Positions 51,555-60,835 of a DNA stretch of 62,062 bases are shown piece by piece (within the stretch, counting starts at the first letter, position 1; the number at the start of each line of letters is the position of its first letter). The notes below the pieces were generated by a model. The model saw nothing but the letters and a program-made list of their open reading frames with translations. It did not search any database and was not told the DNA's origin. This stretch comes from Xanthomarina sp035306705 (lineage in GTDB: Bacteria; Bacteroidota; Bacteroidia; Flavobacteriales; Flavobacteriaceae): the NCBI RefSeq assembly GCF_035306705.1, contig NZ_DATGNO010000167.1, positions 1 to 62,062 on the forward strand, given 5' to 3'. A program made the position numbers and the translations under genes.

Positions 51555-51824
51555 TTATCCTAATTTATTGATTTTTTCAATTAAAGCTCTTCCTTTATCT
51601 TCAAGTTCTTTATTGATAGCATTAAAATGTGCTTTTTTATCTTCCACTTTTCTATCGTTAACCTTTGCTATTAAGTCATCAAAAACACCAATAGCTTCGT
51701 CTATAATTGCTTCACCTTTTTTATCGTCTTTACCTTTGTTTGCATATTCCCAAACATATACTGCCTCAATAATGTCTCCTAAAACATAATTGATGTCTTT
51801 TTTTAAATCTTTTTTACTAGCCAT
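51555..51824 (-). CDS. Small conserved helical protein of unknown function
   Basis: The 89-residue protein is soluble, rich in Lys, Asp and Glu, and probably all helical (MASKKDLKKDINYVLGDIIE, DEAIGVFDDLIAKVNDRKV, INKELEDKGRALIEKINKLG). Its sequence style is that of a conserved flavobacterial hypothetical. No catalytic or binding motif is seen. It is monocistronic, with a -7 element (TACTTTTG) 23 nt upstream. Confidence 0.75.
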   Translation of the reverse strand: MASKKDLKKDINYVLGDIIEAVYVWEYANKGKDDKKGEAIIDEAIGVFDDLIAKVNDRKVEDKKAHFNAINKELEDKGRALIEKINKLG

Positions 51825-51846
51825 GATATCGTTTTTAAAATTTTGA

Positions 51847-51879
51847 CAAAAGTAGTTAATTTAATTGTATTCCCCACAA
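51847..51879 (-). promoter_or_regulatory. Probable promoter for the 89-residue protein gene
   Basis: On the reverse strand TACTTTTG (51854-51847) matches TAnnTTTG, with TTG at 51879-51877 after a 22-nt spacer, slightly longer than usual. Confidence 0.45.
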
Positions 51880-51918
51880 TGGATTAGCATCTTCATTAGA
51901 AAGAAACTCTAATACTAT

Positions 51919-52890
51919 TTACACATAAACCTCAAGTAGTTTTGCCCCTTTGGAAGAAATCTCAAATAGTTCGATAGTTGCCGGCATCAATAACGTTTCT
52001 CCCTGGACAAGATTTTCTGTTGTAGTTTGTGTTTTAAAACTAACTTCGCCTTCCAAACATACATATATAATAAAGGAATCGTAGTTGTTTTTTTTCTTGA
52101 TTGTTTGGGTAAGCTCTAAGTAATTTGTAGTAAAATATGGGCAAGTCACCATTTTATTGGAAGTGTTTGCCGTTTTATTATAGTTAATTCTAAAGTTATT
52201 TGGCATATTAAAATTGAAAGCATCCATAGCCAAATCATTATGCAGCTCACGCTTGTTTCCATTTTCATCTACTCGATCCCAATCGTAAACACGATAAGTA
52301 ATATCGCTTGTTTGCTGAATTTCCGCCAACAAAACACCAGCCCCAATGGAATGTACTCGCCCAACTTCTATAAAATAAGCATCTCCAGTTTTCACCTTAT
52401 CAAAATTTAAAATCTCGGTCAAGGTATTATTGTGAAGATGTTTTAAATACTTTTCAGAAGTCATTTCTTGATTGAATCCAACCATCAAGTTGGAATTTGG
52501 ATCAGCTTGCATCACGTACCACATCTCGGTTTTTCCAAAAGAATTATGCCGTTTAGCAGCTATCTCATCATTAGGATGCAACTGAATGGATAAATCTTCT
52601 TTGGCATCTATAAATTTTATAAGCAAAGGAAAGGCATTACCAAACTGTTTATAATTTTTCTTACCGACTAAAGCTTCCTTATAACTACTTAACAAATGTT
52701 TTAATGATTGGTTTTCTAAATCTCCATTTGCCACAATAGACGTATCACCTTCTACATCACTTATTTCCCAGCTTTCGCCAATATTTGACATATTACTGTT
52801 TTTATTAAGTATGGTCTTAAGTTTTTTTCCACCCCAAATTTTGTTTTTCAAAATGGGTTGGAATTTTATAGGGTACAAATTGACTTTCAT
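51919..52890 (-). CDS. manA: Class I mannose-6-phosphate isomerase
   Basis: From ATG 52890 the 323-residue protein has the cupin features of type I phosphomannose isomerase: YPIKFQPILKNKIWGGKKL at the start, ESWEISDVEGD, DLSIQLHPNDEIA with zinc ligands, KTEMWYVM, and VGRVHSIGAGVLLAEIQQ. It interconverts mannose-6-phosphate and fructose-6-phosphate for glycan precursors. A longer frame from 52938 adds non-conserved residues. It lies about 60 nt downstream of the queD-like gene. Confidence 0.92.
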   Translation of the reverse strand: MKVNLYPIKFQPILKNKIWGGKKLKTILNKNSNMSNIGESWEISDVEGDTSIVANGDLENQSLKHLLSSYKEALVGKKNYKQFGNAFPLLIKFIDAKEDLSIQLHPNDEIAAKRHNSFGKTEMWYVMQADPNSNLMVGFNQEMTSEKYLKHLHNNTLTEILNFDKVKTGDAYFIEVGRVHSIGAGVLLAEIQQTSDITYRVYDWDRVDENGNKRELHNDLAMDAFNFNMPNNFRINYNKTANTSNKMVTCPYFTTNYLELTQTIKKKNNYDSFIIYVCLEGEVSFKTQTTTENLVQGETLLMPATIELFEISSKGAKLLEVYV

Positions 52891-52949
52891 ATAATTATCA
52901 AGCAAACCTACAAGCTTAAAGAGACTTGCACGTTCCATGTGTGTGTTTT

Positions 52950-53360
52950 TTAGTATCCAGAATAGCTTACAAAGTTACGAGGGGTTTCGTAAAGTGTTAC
53001 TTCCAATTCTAAATTAGATTTCAAGCGTGGTTTTAATTTATTATAAATAACCACTACTATATTTTCGGCTGTTGGATTGAGATTTTTAAAGGCTTCAATC
53101 TCAATATTCAAGTTTTTATGATCGAAGGCATCTTCAACTTCTTCCTTAATAAGTTCTTTTAAAATTTTCATATCAATTACAAAGCCTGTTTCCTTATCAA
53201 TTTGTCCAGTAACACTTACAATGATTTCGTAGTTATGACCATGGAAATTAGGGTTGTTGCATTTTCCGAAAACAGCATTGTTTTTCTCGTCGCTCCAATC
53301 CTTTCTATATAATCTATGGGCCGCATTAAAATGTCCTTTCCTACTGACTGTTACTTTCAT
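52950..53360 (-). CDS. 6-pyruvoyltetrahydropterin synthase / QueD family
   Basis: The 136-residue protein shows the zinc histidines in GHFNAAHRL and FHGHNYEI, and C54-like KCNNPNFHGHN carries the catalytic cysteine region. The late VTLYETPRNFVSY is the substrate-binding end. Members act in queuosine (QueD) or pterin synthesis; without neighbours such as queC or queE the choice is open. Its start overlaps the end of idi by 4 nt. Confidence 0.9.
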   Translation of the reverse strand: MKVTVSRKGHFNAAHRLYRKDWSDEKNNAVFGKCNNPNFHGHNYEIIVSVTGQIDKETGFVIDMKILKELIKEEVEDAFDHKNLNIEIEAFKNLNPTAENIVVVIYNKLKPRLKSNLELEVTLYETPRNFVSYSGY

Positions 53361-53884
53361 TTTTTAGTAATATTAATATGGTCGTAGAATTTATCAAAAA
53401 TAATCTTAAACCATTCCGTATAAATTTCAGGCTGGTTTTTAATATCAGTTCTTACGTCTTCCAAAGGCATCCATTTCCAGTTAGAAACTTCATCCGGATT
53501 TATTTTTGGAGCATCGTTATAATGGCCAATCATGACATGGTCGAATTCATGTTCTGTCAAGCCATTATCAAAAGGAGCTTTATAAATAAACGAAATAGAC
53601 TCCTCTAAAGAAGTTACAAATCCCATTTCCTCCTGAAGTCTGCGTTTTCCAGCTTCAATATTAGATTCGCCATCTCTTTGATGACTACAACAAGTGTTGG
53701 CCCATAAATCTGGCGAATGATATTTATGTGAAGCTCTTTGTTGTAACATCAATTCATTTTTGTCGTTAAAAACAAAAACTGAAAAAGCGCGATGAAGCAA
53801 GGCTTTTTCATGAGCTTCTAATTTTGGCATAAGCCCAATTGGCTCATCCTTTTCATTTACTAAAATTACTTTTTCTTCCATCAT
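53357..53884 (-). CDS. idi: Isopentenyl-diphosphate delta-isomerase type 1
   Basis: The 175-residue protein has the Nudix-fold idi motifs: LLHRAFSVFVFNDKNELMLQQRASHKYHSPDLWANTCCSH with the catalytic cysteine, and RRLQEEMGF with the metal-binding glutamates. It converts IPP to DMAPP in isoprenoid synthesis. It is the first gene of the idi-queD-manA leftward run; queD overlaps it by 4 nt. Confidence 0.95.
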   Translation of the reverse strand: MMEEKVILVNEKDEPIGLMPKLEAHEKALLHRAFSVFVFNDKNELMLQQRASHKYHSPDLWANTCCSHQRDGESNIEAGKRRLQEEMGFVTSLEESISFIYKAPFDNGLTEHEFDHVMIGHYNDAPKINPDEVSNWKWMPLEDVRTDIKNQPEIYTEWFKIIFDKFYDHINITKK

Positions 53885-53981
53885 AATGTAAAAATACCAA
53901 TCAAGTCATCAAAAATACGCCAAACTTTTCACAAAATAAAAAAGCCATATAAACTATCATTTATTTTGCGTTTAATAATAG

Positions 53982-53989
53982 TATCTTTG
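53982..53989 (+). promoter_or_regulatory. Bacteroidota -7 element (prfC)
   Basis: TATCTTTG matches TAnnTTTG and ends 21 nt before the prfC ATG at 54011. It falls inside the longer TTG-initiated frame, which supports the later start. The -33 element is weak. Confidence 0.55.
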
Positions 53990-54010
53990 CAACCCATTTG
54001 CAAGAAAAAT

Positions 54011-55600
54011 ATGAGTTTTATAAAAGAAATTAACAGACGAAGAACCTTTGGAATTATTGCGCATCCCGATGCTGGTAAAACCACACTTACCGAGAAATTA
54101 TTATTGTTTGGAGGTGCTATTCAAGAGGCAGGTGCTGTAAAAAGCAATAAAATTAAAAAAGGAGCTACCAGTGACTTTATGGAAATTGAGCGTCAGCGTG
54201 GAATTTCGGTGGCCACTTCTGTATTGGCTTTTGAATATGAAGGTATAAAAATTAATATTTTAGATACTCCAGGACACAAGGATTTTGCCGAAGATACCTT
54301 TAGAACTTTAACGGCAGTAGATAGTGTGATTGTTGTTGTTGATGTTGCAAAAGGGGTTGAGGAACAAACAGAAAAATTAGTTGAAGTTTGTAGAATGAGA
54401 AATATTCCGATGATTGTGTTTATAAATAAACTGGATCGTGAAGGAAAAGACGCATTTGATTTGTTGGATGAAATAGAACAAAAGCTAGGTTTAAATGTGG
54501 TTCCTATGAGTTTTCCTATCGGGATGGGTTACGATTTTAAAGGTATATATAACCTTTGGGAAAAAAACATCAACTTATTTAGTGGTAGTAGCAGAAAAAA
54601 CATAGAGGAAACTATTGAGATTTCCGATTTAGAATCGAAAGAAATAGATAAGTTAATTGGTGATAAATCGGCAAAAACACTACGCGAAGAAATTGAACTT
54701 GTACAAGGTATTTACCCAAAATTTAATAGAGAAGACTACTTAAACGGAGCGCAACAACCCGTGTTTTTTGGATCGGCTTTAAACAATTTTGGTGTTAGGG
54801 AATTATTGGATTGTTTTGTTGAAATTGCTCCAAAACCAAGACCTAAACAGAGTGAAGAAAGACTGGTTAAACCAGAAGAAGAAAAGTTTACTGGTTTTGT
54901 TTTTAAAATCCATGCCAATATGGATCCCAACCATAGAGACAGATTGGCTTTTATAAAAATAGTTTCCGGAACGTTTGAGCGCAACAAACCTTACTTACAT
55001 GTTCGAAATAACAAAAAAATGAAATTTTCTAGTCCCAATGCTTTCTTTGCTGAAAAGAAAGAAATTGTAGATGTATCCTATCCTGGTGATATTGTTGGAA
55101 TCCATGACACAGGAAATTTTAAAATTGGAGATACTTTAACTGAAGGCGAAAATATAAATTATAAAGGAGTACCAAGCTTTAGCCCAGAGCATTTTAGATA
55201 TATTAATAATGCCGATCCGTTAAAATCCAAACAACTCTTTAAAGGAATCGATCAGCTAATGGACGAAGGCGTTGCACAATTATTTACTTTGGAACTTAAT
55301 GGCAGAAAAGTAATTGGAACTGTTGGGGCTTTACAATATGAAGTAATCCAATACCGACTGGAACATGAATACGGCGCCAAATGTACTTACGAAAATTTAA
55401 ACGTCCATAAAGCGTGTTGGGTTGAAGCTAAAGATCCTAAAAGTGAAGAATACATAGAGTTTTTAAGGGTGAAACATCGTTATTTAGCAAAAGACAAGCA
55501 AAATCAATTGGTGTTTTTAGCCGATTCTCCTTTTTCATTACAGATGACACAGCAAAAATATCCCAATATAAAATTTCATTTTACATCAGAATTTAACTAA
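54011..55600 (+). CDS. prfC: Peptide chain release factor 3
   Basis: From ATG 54011 the 529-residue protein has the translational GTPase G motifs: AHPDAGKTTLTEK (G1), DTPGHKDF (G3) and NKLDREGKD (G4). The switch region with MEIERQRGISVATSV and the later domain HANMDPNHRDRLAF and RLEHEYGAKCTYE are specific to RF3. RF3 recycles RF1 and RF2 after termination. The gene diverges from idi with about 127 nt between the starts. Confidence 0.95.
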   Translation: MSFIKEINRRRTFGIIAHPDAGKTTLTEKLLLFGGAIQEAGAVKSNKIKKGATSDFMEIERQRGISVATSVLAFEYEGIKINILDTPGHKDFAEDTFRTLTAVDSVIVVVDVAKGVEEQTEKLVEVCRMRNIPMIVFINKLDREGKDAFDLLDEIEQKLGLNVVPMSFPIGMGYDFKGIYNLWEKNINLFSGSSRKNIEETIEISDLESKEIDKLIGDKSAKTLREEIELVQGIYPKFNREDYLNGAQQPVFFGSALNNFGVRELLDCFVEIAPKPRPKQSEERLVKPEEEKFTGFVFKIHANMDPNHRDRLAFIKIVSGTFERNKPYLHVRNNKKMKFSSPNAFFAEKKEIVDVSYPGDIVGIHDTGNFKIGDTLTEGENINYKGVPSFSPEHFRYINNADPLKSKQLFKGIDQLMDEGVAQLFTLELNGRKVIGTVGALQYEVIQYRLEHEYGAKCTYENLNVHKACWVEAKDPKSEEYIEFLRVKHRYLAKDKQNQLVFLADSPFSLQMTQQKYPNIKFHFTSEFN

Positions 55601-55742
55601 AATCAATTTACATCTTATCGAATAAATGAAAATTTAAATTGTTTTTAATCGAATTTTTAATACATTTAATCGAGAGAACGTGTTTTCAGTTTATTTTTTT
55701 AAATTCAAAATAGAATCATAACCCCAAAAAAATGATCTACTT

Positions 55743-55976
55743 ATGGAAACAGATAAACCAAATGTTTTCAGTAATAATGAGATTACTGTAACCTACAATC
55801 CCAAAGTTTGCATACATGCAGAGCATTGTGCAAGAGAACTTTCAAATGTGTTTAGAGAATCGGTAATTCCTTGGATAGACCTTGATGGTGCTTCGACCCA
55901 GAGAATTATACGTCAAATAAAAAAATGTCCATCTGGTGCGTTGTCGTATTGTCTTAACAAAAAAGAAGCTTGTTGA
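55743..55976 (+). CDS. YjdI-like (4Fe-4S) mono-cluster protein
   Basis: The 77-residue protein has VTYNPKVCIHAEHCARELSNVF and IRQIKKCPSGALSYC, the Fer4_19 pattern with four cysteines placed to hold one Fe-S cluster. Such proteins are often found with a GNAT partner (YjdJ), which is not present here. It is followed by a very long hairpin. Confidence 0.88.
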   Translation: METDKPNVFSNNEITVTYNPKVCIHAEHCARELSNVFRESVIPWIDLDGASTQRIIRQIKKCPSGALSYCLNKKEAC

Positions 55977-55994
55977 AATTTTATTTATTTTAAT

Positions 55995-56050
55995 TTTTAA
56001 ACACAAAAAATCCCATTGAATAACTTCAATGGGATTTTTTGTGTTTAAAA
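55995..56050. terminator. 26-bp perfect hairpin, bidirectional terminator
   Basis: Two perfectly complementary 26-nt arms (55995-56020 and 56025-56050) with a 4-nt loop TAAC lie between the convergent YjdI-like and DUF3467 genes. The core TCCCATTGAA is flanked by an A-run and a T-run, so it works in both directions. It is much longer than the other terminators in the window. Confidence 0.9.
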
Positions 56051-56053
56051 TTT

Positions 56054-56371
56054 TTAAGCTTCGCCGGTTGGTCCAAAATTTAAAGGAATTGGAGGCTGCT
56101 CGTAATCTTTAATTTCGCCATGGGCATTTTCAAATTTACTCACATTATCTCCTAATGCCTTTAACAAGCGCTTGGCATGTTGTGGAGTTAAAATAATTCT
56201 AGATTTCACCTTACTTTTAGGTGTACCTGGCATGATACTTACAAAATCTACAACAAACTCTGATACAGAATGGTTAATAATAGCTAGGTTGGAATACGTA
56301 CCTTCAGCCACTTTCTCATCTAATTCGATGTTTATTTGCCCTGGTTTCTTTGGATTTTTCTCGTCTGACAT
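56054..56371 (-). CDS. DUF3467 domain protein
   Basis: From ATG 56371 the 105-residue protein has the DUF3467 pattern: INIELDEKVAEGTYSNLAIINHSVSEFVVDFVSIMPG, then KSRIILTPQHAKRLLKALGDNV. It is a small beta-rich protein of unknown function. In flavobacteria it is commonly just downstream of rpoC, as here, with a hairpin between. A longer frame from 56404 would run through that hairpin and is rejected. Confidence 0.9.
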   Translation of the reverse strand: MSDEKNPKKPGQINIELDEKVAEGTYSNLAIINHSVSEFVVDFVSIMPGTPKSKVKSRIILTPQHAKRLLKALGDNVSKFENAHGEIKDYEQPPIPLNFGPTGEA

Positions 56372-56390
56372 ACTATTTTTAGTTTTAAAC

Positions 56391-56418
56391 AAAGAATCCT
56401 GCAACAGCAGGATTCTTT
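56391..56418 (-). terminator. Hairpin between rpoC and the DUF3467 gene
   Basis: AAAGAATCCTGC and GCAGGATTCTTT form a perfect 12-bp stem with loop AACA, 34 nt past the rpoC stop. The T-tract is weak (TTTGTTT), so partial read-through to the DUF3467 gene is likely. The stem core resembles the dispersed TTCCTGC palindrome. Confidence 0.7.
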
Positions 56419-56451
56419 TAATTATTTATTATTGAATGAATACACAAAAAA

Positions 56452-59400
56452 TTAATTGTAGTTAACCTCTTGTTTTGCTTGCATCATTTCGTCGAACTCT
56501 TGTTTAGAACCTACAATTATGTTCTCGTACGTTCTCATACCCGTTCCTGCCGGAATTCTGTGACCTACAATTACATTTTCTTTAAGTCCTTCTAAAGTAT
56601 CAATCTTACCTGCAACAGCCGCTTCGTTTAGTACTTTTGTAGTTTCCTGGAAGGAAGCTGCAGAAATAAACGATTTAGTTTGTAGTGAAGCTCTAGTAAT
56701 ACCTTGTAAAATTGGAGTTGCCGTAGCTGGTTGGGCATCTCTTGCTTCAACTAGTTTCTTGTCTTCTCTTCTTAAGATGGAATTTTCATCTCTTAAATCA
56801 CGAGGTGTTACTATTTGGCCAGGTTTTAAAGTTACAGAGTCTCCTGCATCTTCAACCACTTTCATTCCAAATACTTCGTCGTTTTCCTCTATGAAATCCG
56901 ATTTATGAACTAATTGGTCTTCTAAGAAAGTTGTATCTCCAGAGTCAATAATTCTAACTTTACGCATCATTTGTCTTACAACAACTTCAAAATGCTTATC
57001 GTTAATTTTCACACCTTGTAAACGGTAAACCTCTTGAACCTCGTTAACCAAGTACTGTTGCACAGCAGACGGTCCTTTAATATTCAAGATATCGTTTGGC
57101 GTAATTGAACCATCAGAAAGTGGCATTCCTGCTTTCACGAAATCGTTTTCCTGTACAAGAATTTGACTGGACAACTTAACTAGGTATTTTTTAATATCTC
57201 CTAATCTAGATTCTACGATAATCTCACGATTACCTCTCTTGATTTTTCCGAAAGAAACCACACCATCAATAGCACTTACTACTGCTGGGTTAGATGGATT
57301 ACGCGCCTCAAACAATTCGGTTACACGTGGTAATCCTCCTGTAATATCTCCTGATTTAGCAGATCTACGAGGAATTTTAACCAACACTTTACCTACTTTA
57401 ATTTTATCGCCGTCGTCCGTCATAATATGAGCTCCAACAGGTAAATTGTAAGAACGGATTGTTTCTCCTTTAGAATCTTCAATATGAAGCGTAGGAATTA
57501 ACTTTTTATTTCTAGATTCTGAAATTACTTTTTCTTGGAAACCTGTTTGCTCGTCAATTTCTACTTGGTATGTAACACCTTGTTCAATATTTTCGTAGCG
57601 AACCTTTCCTGCAAATTCAGAAATAATTACACCGTTATATGGATCCCAAGAACAAATAACATCTCCTTTTTTAACTTCGGCACCACTATTAATTACAATA
57701 GTTGATCCATAAGGAATGTTGTTAGTACTTAGAACAATTCCTGTTTTCTTATCAACAAGTTTTAATTCGGAGGTACGTGAAATAACTATGTTTACAGGTT
57801 CACCTTGAGAATTTTCACCTTTTACAGTTTTTAAATCATCTATTTCGACAATACCATCAAACTTAACGGTTAATTTGTTTTCTTCTGAAATATTTCCTGC
57901 AATACCACCAACGTGGAACGTACGTAATGTTAACTGTGTACCAGGCTCTCCAATAGATTGCGCTGCCACAACACCAACGGCTTCACCTAGTTGTACCATT
58001 CTATTGGTAGCTAAGTTACGTCCATAACATTTGGCACAAATTCCTTGTTTTGCTTCACAAGTTAATGCCGATCTTACTTCTACAGTTTCAATTGGAGATA
58101 GTCCAATAACTTTTGCTTTAGGCTCGTCTATTAAGTCTCCTGAAGCTACAAGTAACTCGTCTGTTAGTGGATTATATACATCATTTAATGAAATTCTACC
58201 AACTATTCTATCTGCTAAAGACTCAACAATTTCATCGTTTTTCTTTAATGGTGATACTTCTACTCCTCTTAAAGTTCCACAGTCTTCACTGTTTACAATA
58301 ACATCTTGAGAAACATCTACCAAACGACGCGTTAAGTAACCAGCATCTGCTGTTTTTAATGCGGTATCGGCAAGACCTTTACGAGCACCATGCGTTGAGA
58401 TAAAGTATTCTAAAATTGAAAGACCTTCCTTAAAGTTAGAAAGAATTGGGTTTTCAATAATTTCTCCTCCACCTGCAGTCGATTTTTTAGGTTTAGCCAT
58501 TAATCCACGCATTCCTGTTAACTGACGAATCTGTTCTTTAGATCCACGAGCTCCAGAGTCAAGCATCATATACACAGAGTTGAACCCTTGTTGATCTTCA
58601 CGAATACGTTTCATAGACAATTCTGTCAATTCAGCATTCGTAGACGTCCAGATATCAATAACTTGGTTATAACGCTCATTGTTCGTTATTAATCCCATGT
58701 TATAGTTAGCCATAATTCCATCCACTTGCTTATTAGCAGAATTAATTAATTCTGGCTTTTCTGGTGGAATAATAATATCTCCTAAACTAAATGATAAACC
58801 ACCTTTAAAAGCAAAGTTATATCCTAAACTCTTAATTTCGTCCAAGAAGTCTGCAGTTTCAGGTACTGAAGTTACTTCTAAAATCTTACCGATAATATTT
58901 CTTAAAGATTTTTTAGTAAGAACTTCGTTCACATATCCAGCTGAGTGAGGCACATGTAAATTAAACAATACACGTCCAACTGTTGTTGGAATAATCTGTA
59001 AGGTTAATTCTCCTGCTTCATTAAAATCGTATGTTCTAACTTTAATAGAAGCATTTAATTCTACACGCTTTTCGTTGTAAGCAATAACTACCTCTTCTGG
59101 TGAATAAAACGTTAAGCCTTCACCTTTAATTTGAACATCCTTAGTAGATACACGCTCTTTGGTCATATAATATAAACCAAGAACCATATCTTGAGAAGGA
59201 ACTGCTACTGGCGAACCATTTGCAGGGTTTAAGATATTATGGGAAGCCAACATTAACAATTGGGTTTCCAAAATAGCTTCTGGTCCTAGTGGTAAATGCA
59301 CAGCCATCTGATCCCCGTCAAAATCGGCATTAAATGCCGTAGTTGCCAATGGATGTAACTGAATAGCCTTACCTTCAATTAATTTAGGTTGAAATGCTTG

Positions 59401-60753
59401 AATACCTAGTCTGTGCAAGGTTGGAGCACGGTTTAAAAGAACTGGATGTTCTTTTAAAACATTCTCTAAAATATCCCATACTACAGGCTCTCTTCTATCT
59501 ATAATTTTCTTTGCAGATTTTACTGTTTTTACAATTCCTCTTTCTATTAGTTTTCTAATAACGAAAGGTTTGTATAATTCAGCTGCCATATTTTTAGGCA
59601 ATCCACATTCAAATAATTTTAATTCTGGTCCAACGACGATTACCGAACGTGCTGAATAATCCACACGTTTACCAAGTAAGTTTTGACGGAAACGACCTTG
59701 TTTACCTTTTAATGAATCTGATAAAGATTTTAATGGTCTGTTAGAATCAGTTTTAACAGCAGATGATTTACGTGTATTATCGAATAACGAATCTACAGAT
59801 TCCTGTAACATACGTTTTTCGTTACGTAAAATAACTTCTGGTGCTTTAATTTCAACCAATCTTTTAAGACGGTTGTTTCTAATAATAACACGACGGTATA
59901 AATCGTTTAAATCGGATGTTGCAAAACGACCTCCATCTAGTGGCACTAATGGACGTAATTCTGGCGGAATAATTGGAATAACTTTCATAATCATCCATTC
60001 TGGACGATTTTCTCTATTCTCGTTAGATTCGCGTAAAGCTTCAACAACTTGTAGTCTTTTTAAAGCTTCAGTTTTACGTTGTTTAGATGTTTCTGTATTT
60101 GCTTTATGTCTTAATTCGAACGATAAGGCATCTAAATCTATTCTTGACAATAAATCGATTAAACACTCAGCTCCCATTTTAGCAATAAACTTGTTTGGGT
60201 CTGCATCTTCTAAATATTGATTTTCTTTAGGAAGTGTTTCAAGAATATTTAAATACTCTTCTTCTGTTAAGAAATCCATTTTTTGTACTGGTTCTCCTTC
60301 GACATTGTTAGCAATACCTGGTTGAATTACTACATAACGTTCGTAGTAAATAATCATATCTAATTTCTTAGATGGTAAACCTAAAAGGTAACCAATTTTG
60401 TTTGGTAACGAACGGAAATACCAGATATGGGCAACAGGAACAACCAAGTTAATGTGTCCTACTCTGTCTCTACGTACTTTCTTTTCTGTTACTTCTACAC
60501 CACAACGGTCGCAAATAATACCTTTATAGCGAATTCTTTTATATTTTCCGCAGGCACATTCATAATCCTTTACAGGACCAAAAATACGCTCACAGAATAA
60601 ACCATCTCTTTCTGGTTTATGAGTTCGATAATTGATAGTTTCTGGTTTTAAAACTTCACCTCGAGATTCTGCTAAAATAGACTCTGGTGATGCTAAACCA
60701 ATGGAGATTTTATTAAATCTCTGTACTGTATTCTTATCTTGTTTTCTTGCCAT
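56452..60753 (-). CDS. rpoC: RNA polymerase beta' subunit
   Basis: The 1433-residue protein contains the beta' signatures: zinc motif CACGKYKRIRYKGIICDRCG near residue 66, the active-site NADFDGDQM with three Mg-binding aspartates (about 470), PSQDMVLGLYYMT, and the second zinc site CEAKQGICAKCYG. The length is normal for Bacteroidota. It lies 82 nt after rpoB on the same strand, in the rpoBC operon. Confidence 0.98.
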   Translation of the reverse strand: MARKQDKNTVQRFNKISIGLASPESILAESRGEVLKPETINYRTHKPERDGLFCERIFGPVKDYECACGKYKRIRYKGIICDRCGVEVTEKKVRRDRVGHINLVVPVAHIWYFRSLPNKIGYLLGLPSKKLDMIIYYERYVVIQPGIANNVEGEPVQKMDFLTEEEYLNILETLPKENQYLEDADPNKFIAKMGAECLIDLLSRIDLDALSFELRHKANTETSKQRKTEALKRLQVVEALRESNENRENRPEWMIMKVIPIIPPELRPLVPLDGGRFATSDLNDLYRRVIIRNNRLKRLVEIKAPEVILRNEKRMLQESVDSLFDNTRKSSAVKTDSNRPLKSLSDSLKGKQGRFRQNLLGKRVDYSARSVIVVGPELKLFECGLPKNMAAELYKPFVIRKLIERGIVKTVKSAKKIIDRREPVVWDILENVLKEHPVLLNRAPTLHRLGIQAFQPKLIEGKAIQLHPLATTAFNADFDGDQMAVHLPLGPEAILETQLLMLASHNILNPANGSPVAVPSQDMVLGLYYMTKERVSTKDVQIKGEGLTFYSPEEVVIAYNEKRVELNASIKVRTYDFNEAGELTLQIIPTTVGRVLFNLHVPHSAGYVNEVLTKKSLRNIIGKILEVTSVPETADFLDEIKSLGYNFAFKGGLSFSLGDIIIPPEKPELINSANKQVDGIMANYNMGLITNNERYNQVIDIWTSTNAELTELSMKRIREDQQGFNSVYMMLDSGARGSKEQIRQLTGMRGLMAKPKKSTAGGGEIIENPILSNFKEGLSILEYFISTHGARKGLADTALKTADAGYLTRRLVDVSQDVIVNSEDCGTLRGVEVSPLKKNDEIVESLADRIVGRISLNDVYNPLTDELLVASGDLIDEPKAKVIGLSPIETVEVRSALTCEAKQGICAKCYGRNLATNRMVQLGEAVGVVAAQSIGEPGTQLTLRTFHVGGIAGNISEENKLTVKFDGIVEIDDLKTVKGENSQGEPVNIVISRTSELKLVDKKTGIVLSTNNIPYGSTIVINSGAEVKKGDVICSWDPYNGVIISEFAGKVRYENIEQGVTYQVEIDEQTGFQEKVISESRNKKLIPTLHIEDSKGETIRSYNLPVGAHIMTDDGDKIKVGKVLVKIPRRSAKSGDITGGLPRVTELFEARNPSNPAVVSAIDGVVSFGKIKRGNREIIVESRLGDIKKYLVKLSSQILVQENDFVKAGMPLSDGSITPNDILNIKGPSAVQQYLVNEVQEVYRLQGVKINDKHFEVVVRQMMRKVRIIDSGDTTFLEDQLVHKSDFIEENDEVFGMKVVEDAGDSVTLKPGQIVTPRDLRDENSILRREDKKLVEARDAQPATATPILQGITRASLQTKSFISAASFQETTKVLNEAAVAGKIDTLEGLKENVIVGHRIPAGTGMRTYENIIVGSKQEFDEMMQAKQEVNYN

Positions 60754-60760
60754 TTCTTTT

Positions 60761-60829
60761 AGTATTCAGTCTCAGTCTCAGTATTCAGTTCGCTATTTAC
60801 TGCAAACTGGATACTGCGACTTCATACTA
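60761..60829. repeat. ACTG-phased hairpin element between rpoB and rpoC
   Basis: The gap between rpoB and rpoC consists almost wholly of phased CAGT and ACTG units. AGTATTCAGT occurs at 60761 and 60780 flanking two CTCAGT units; further on are TTTACTG, CAAACTG and GATACTG. CAGTATTCAGTT (60779-60790) pairs with AACTGGATACTG (60805-60816) with one wobble, giving a 12-bp hairpin with 14-nt loop. Related stretches are seen at about 33221-33256 and 2457-2476. Confidence 0.65.
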
Positions 60830-60835
60830 TTTTAA

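Noticed and set aside
53966..54010. Longer prfC reading from TTG 53966
   Set aside because: The extra residues are not RF3-like and the probable -7 promoter element lies inside them; ATG 54011 fits the family.
57239..60220. Open frames on the + strand opposite rpoC
   Set aside because: They are antisense shadows of a highly conserved gene, with no motif or promoter of their own.
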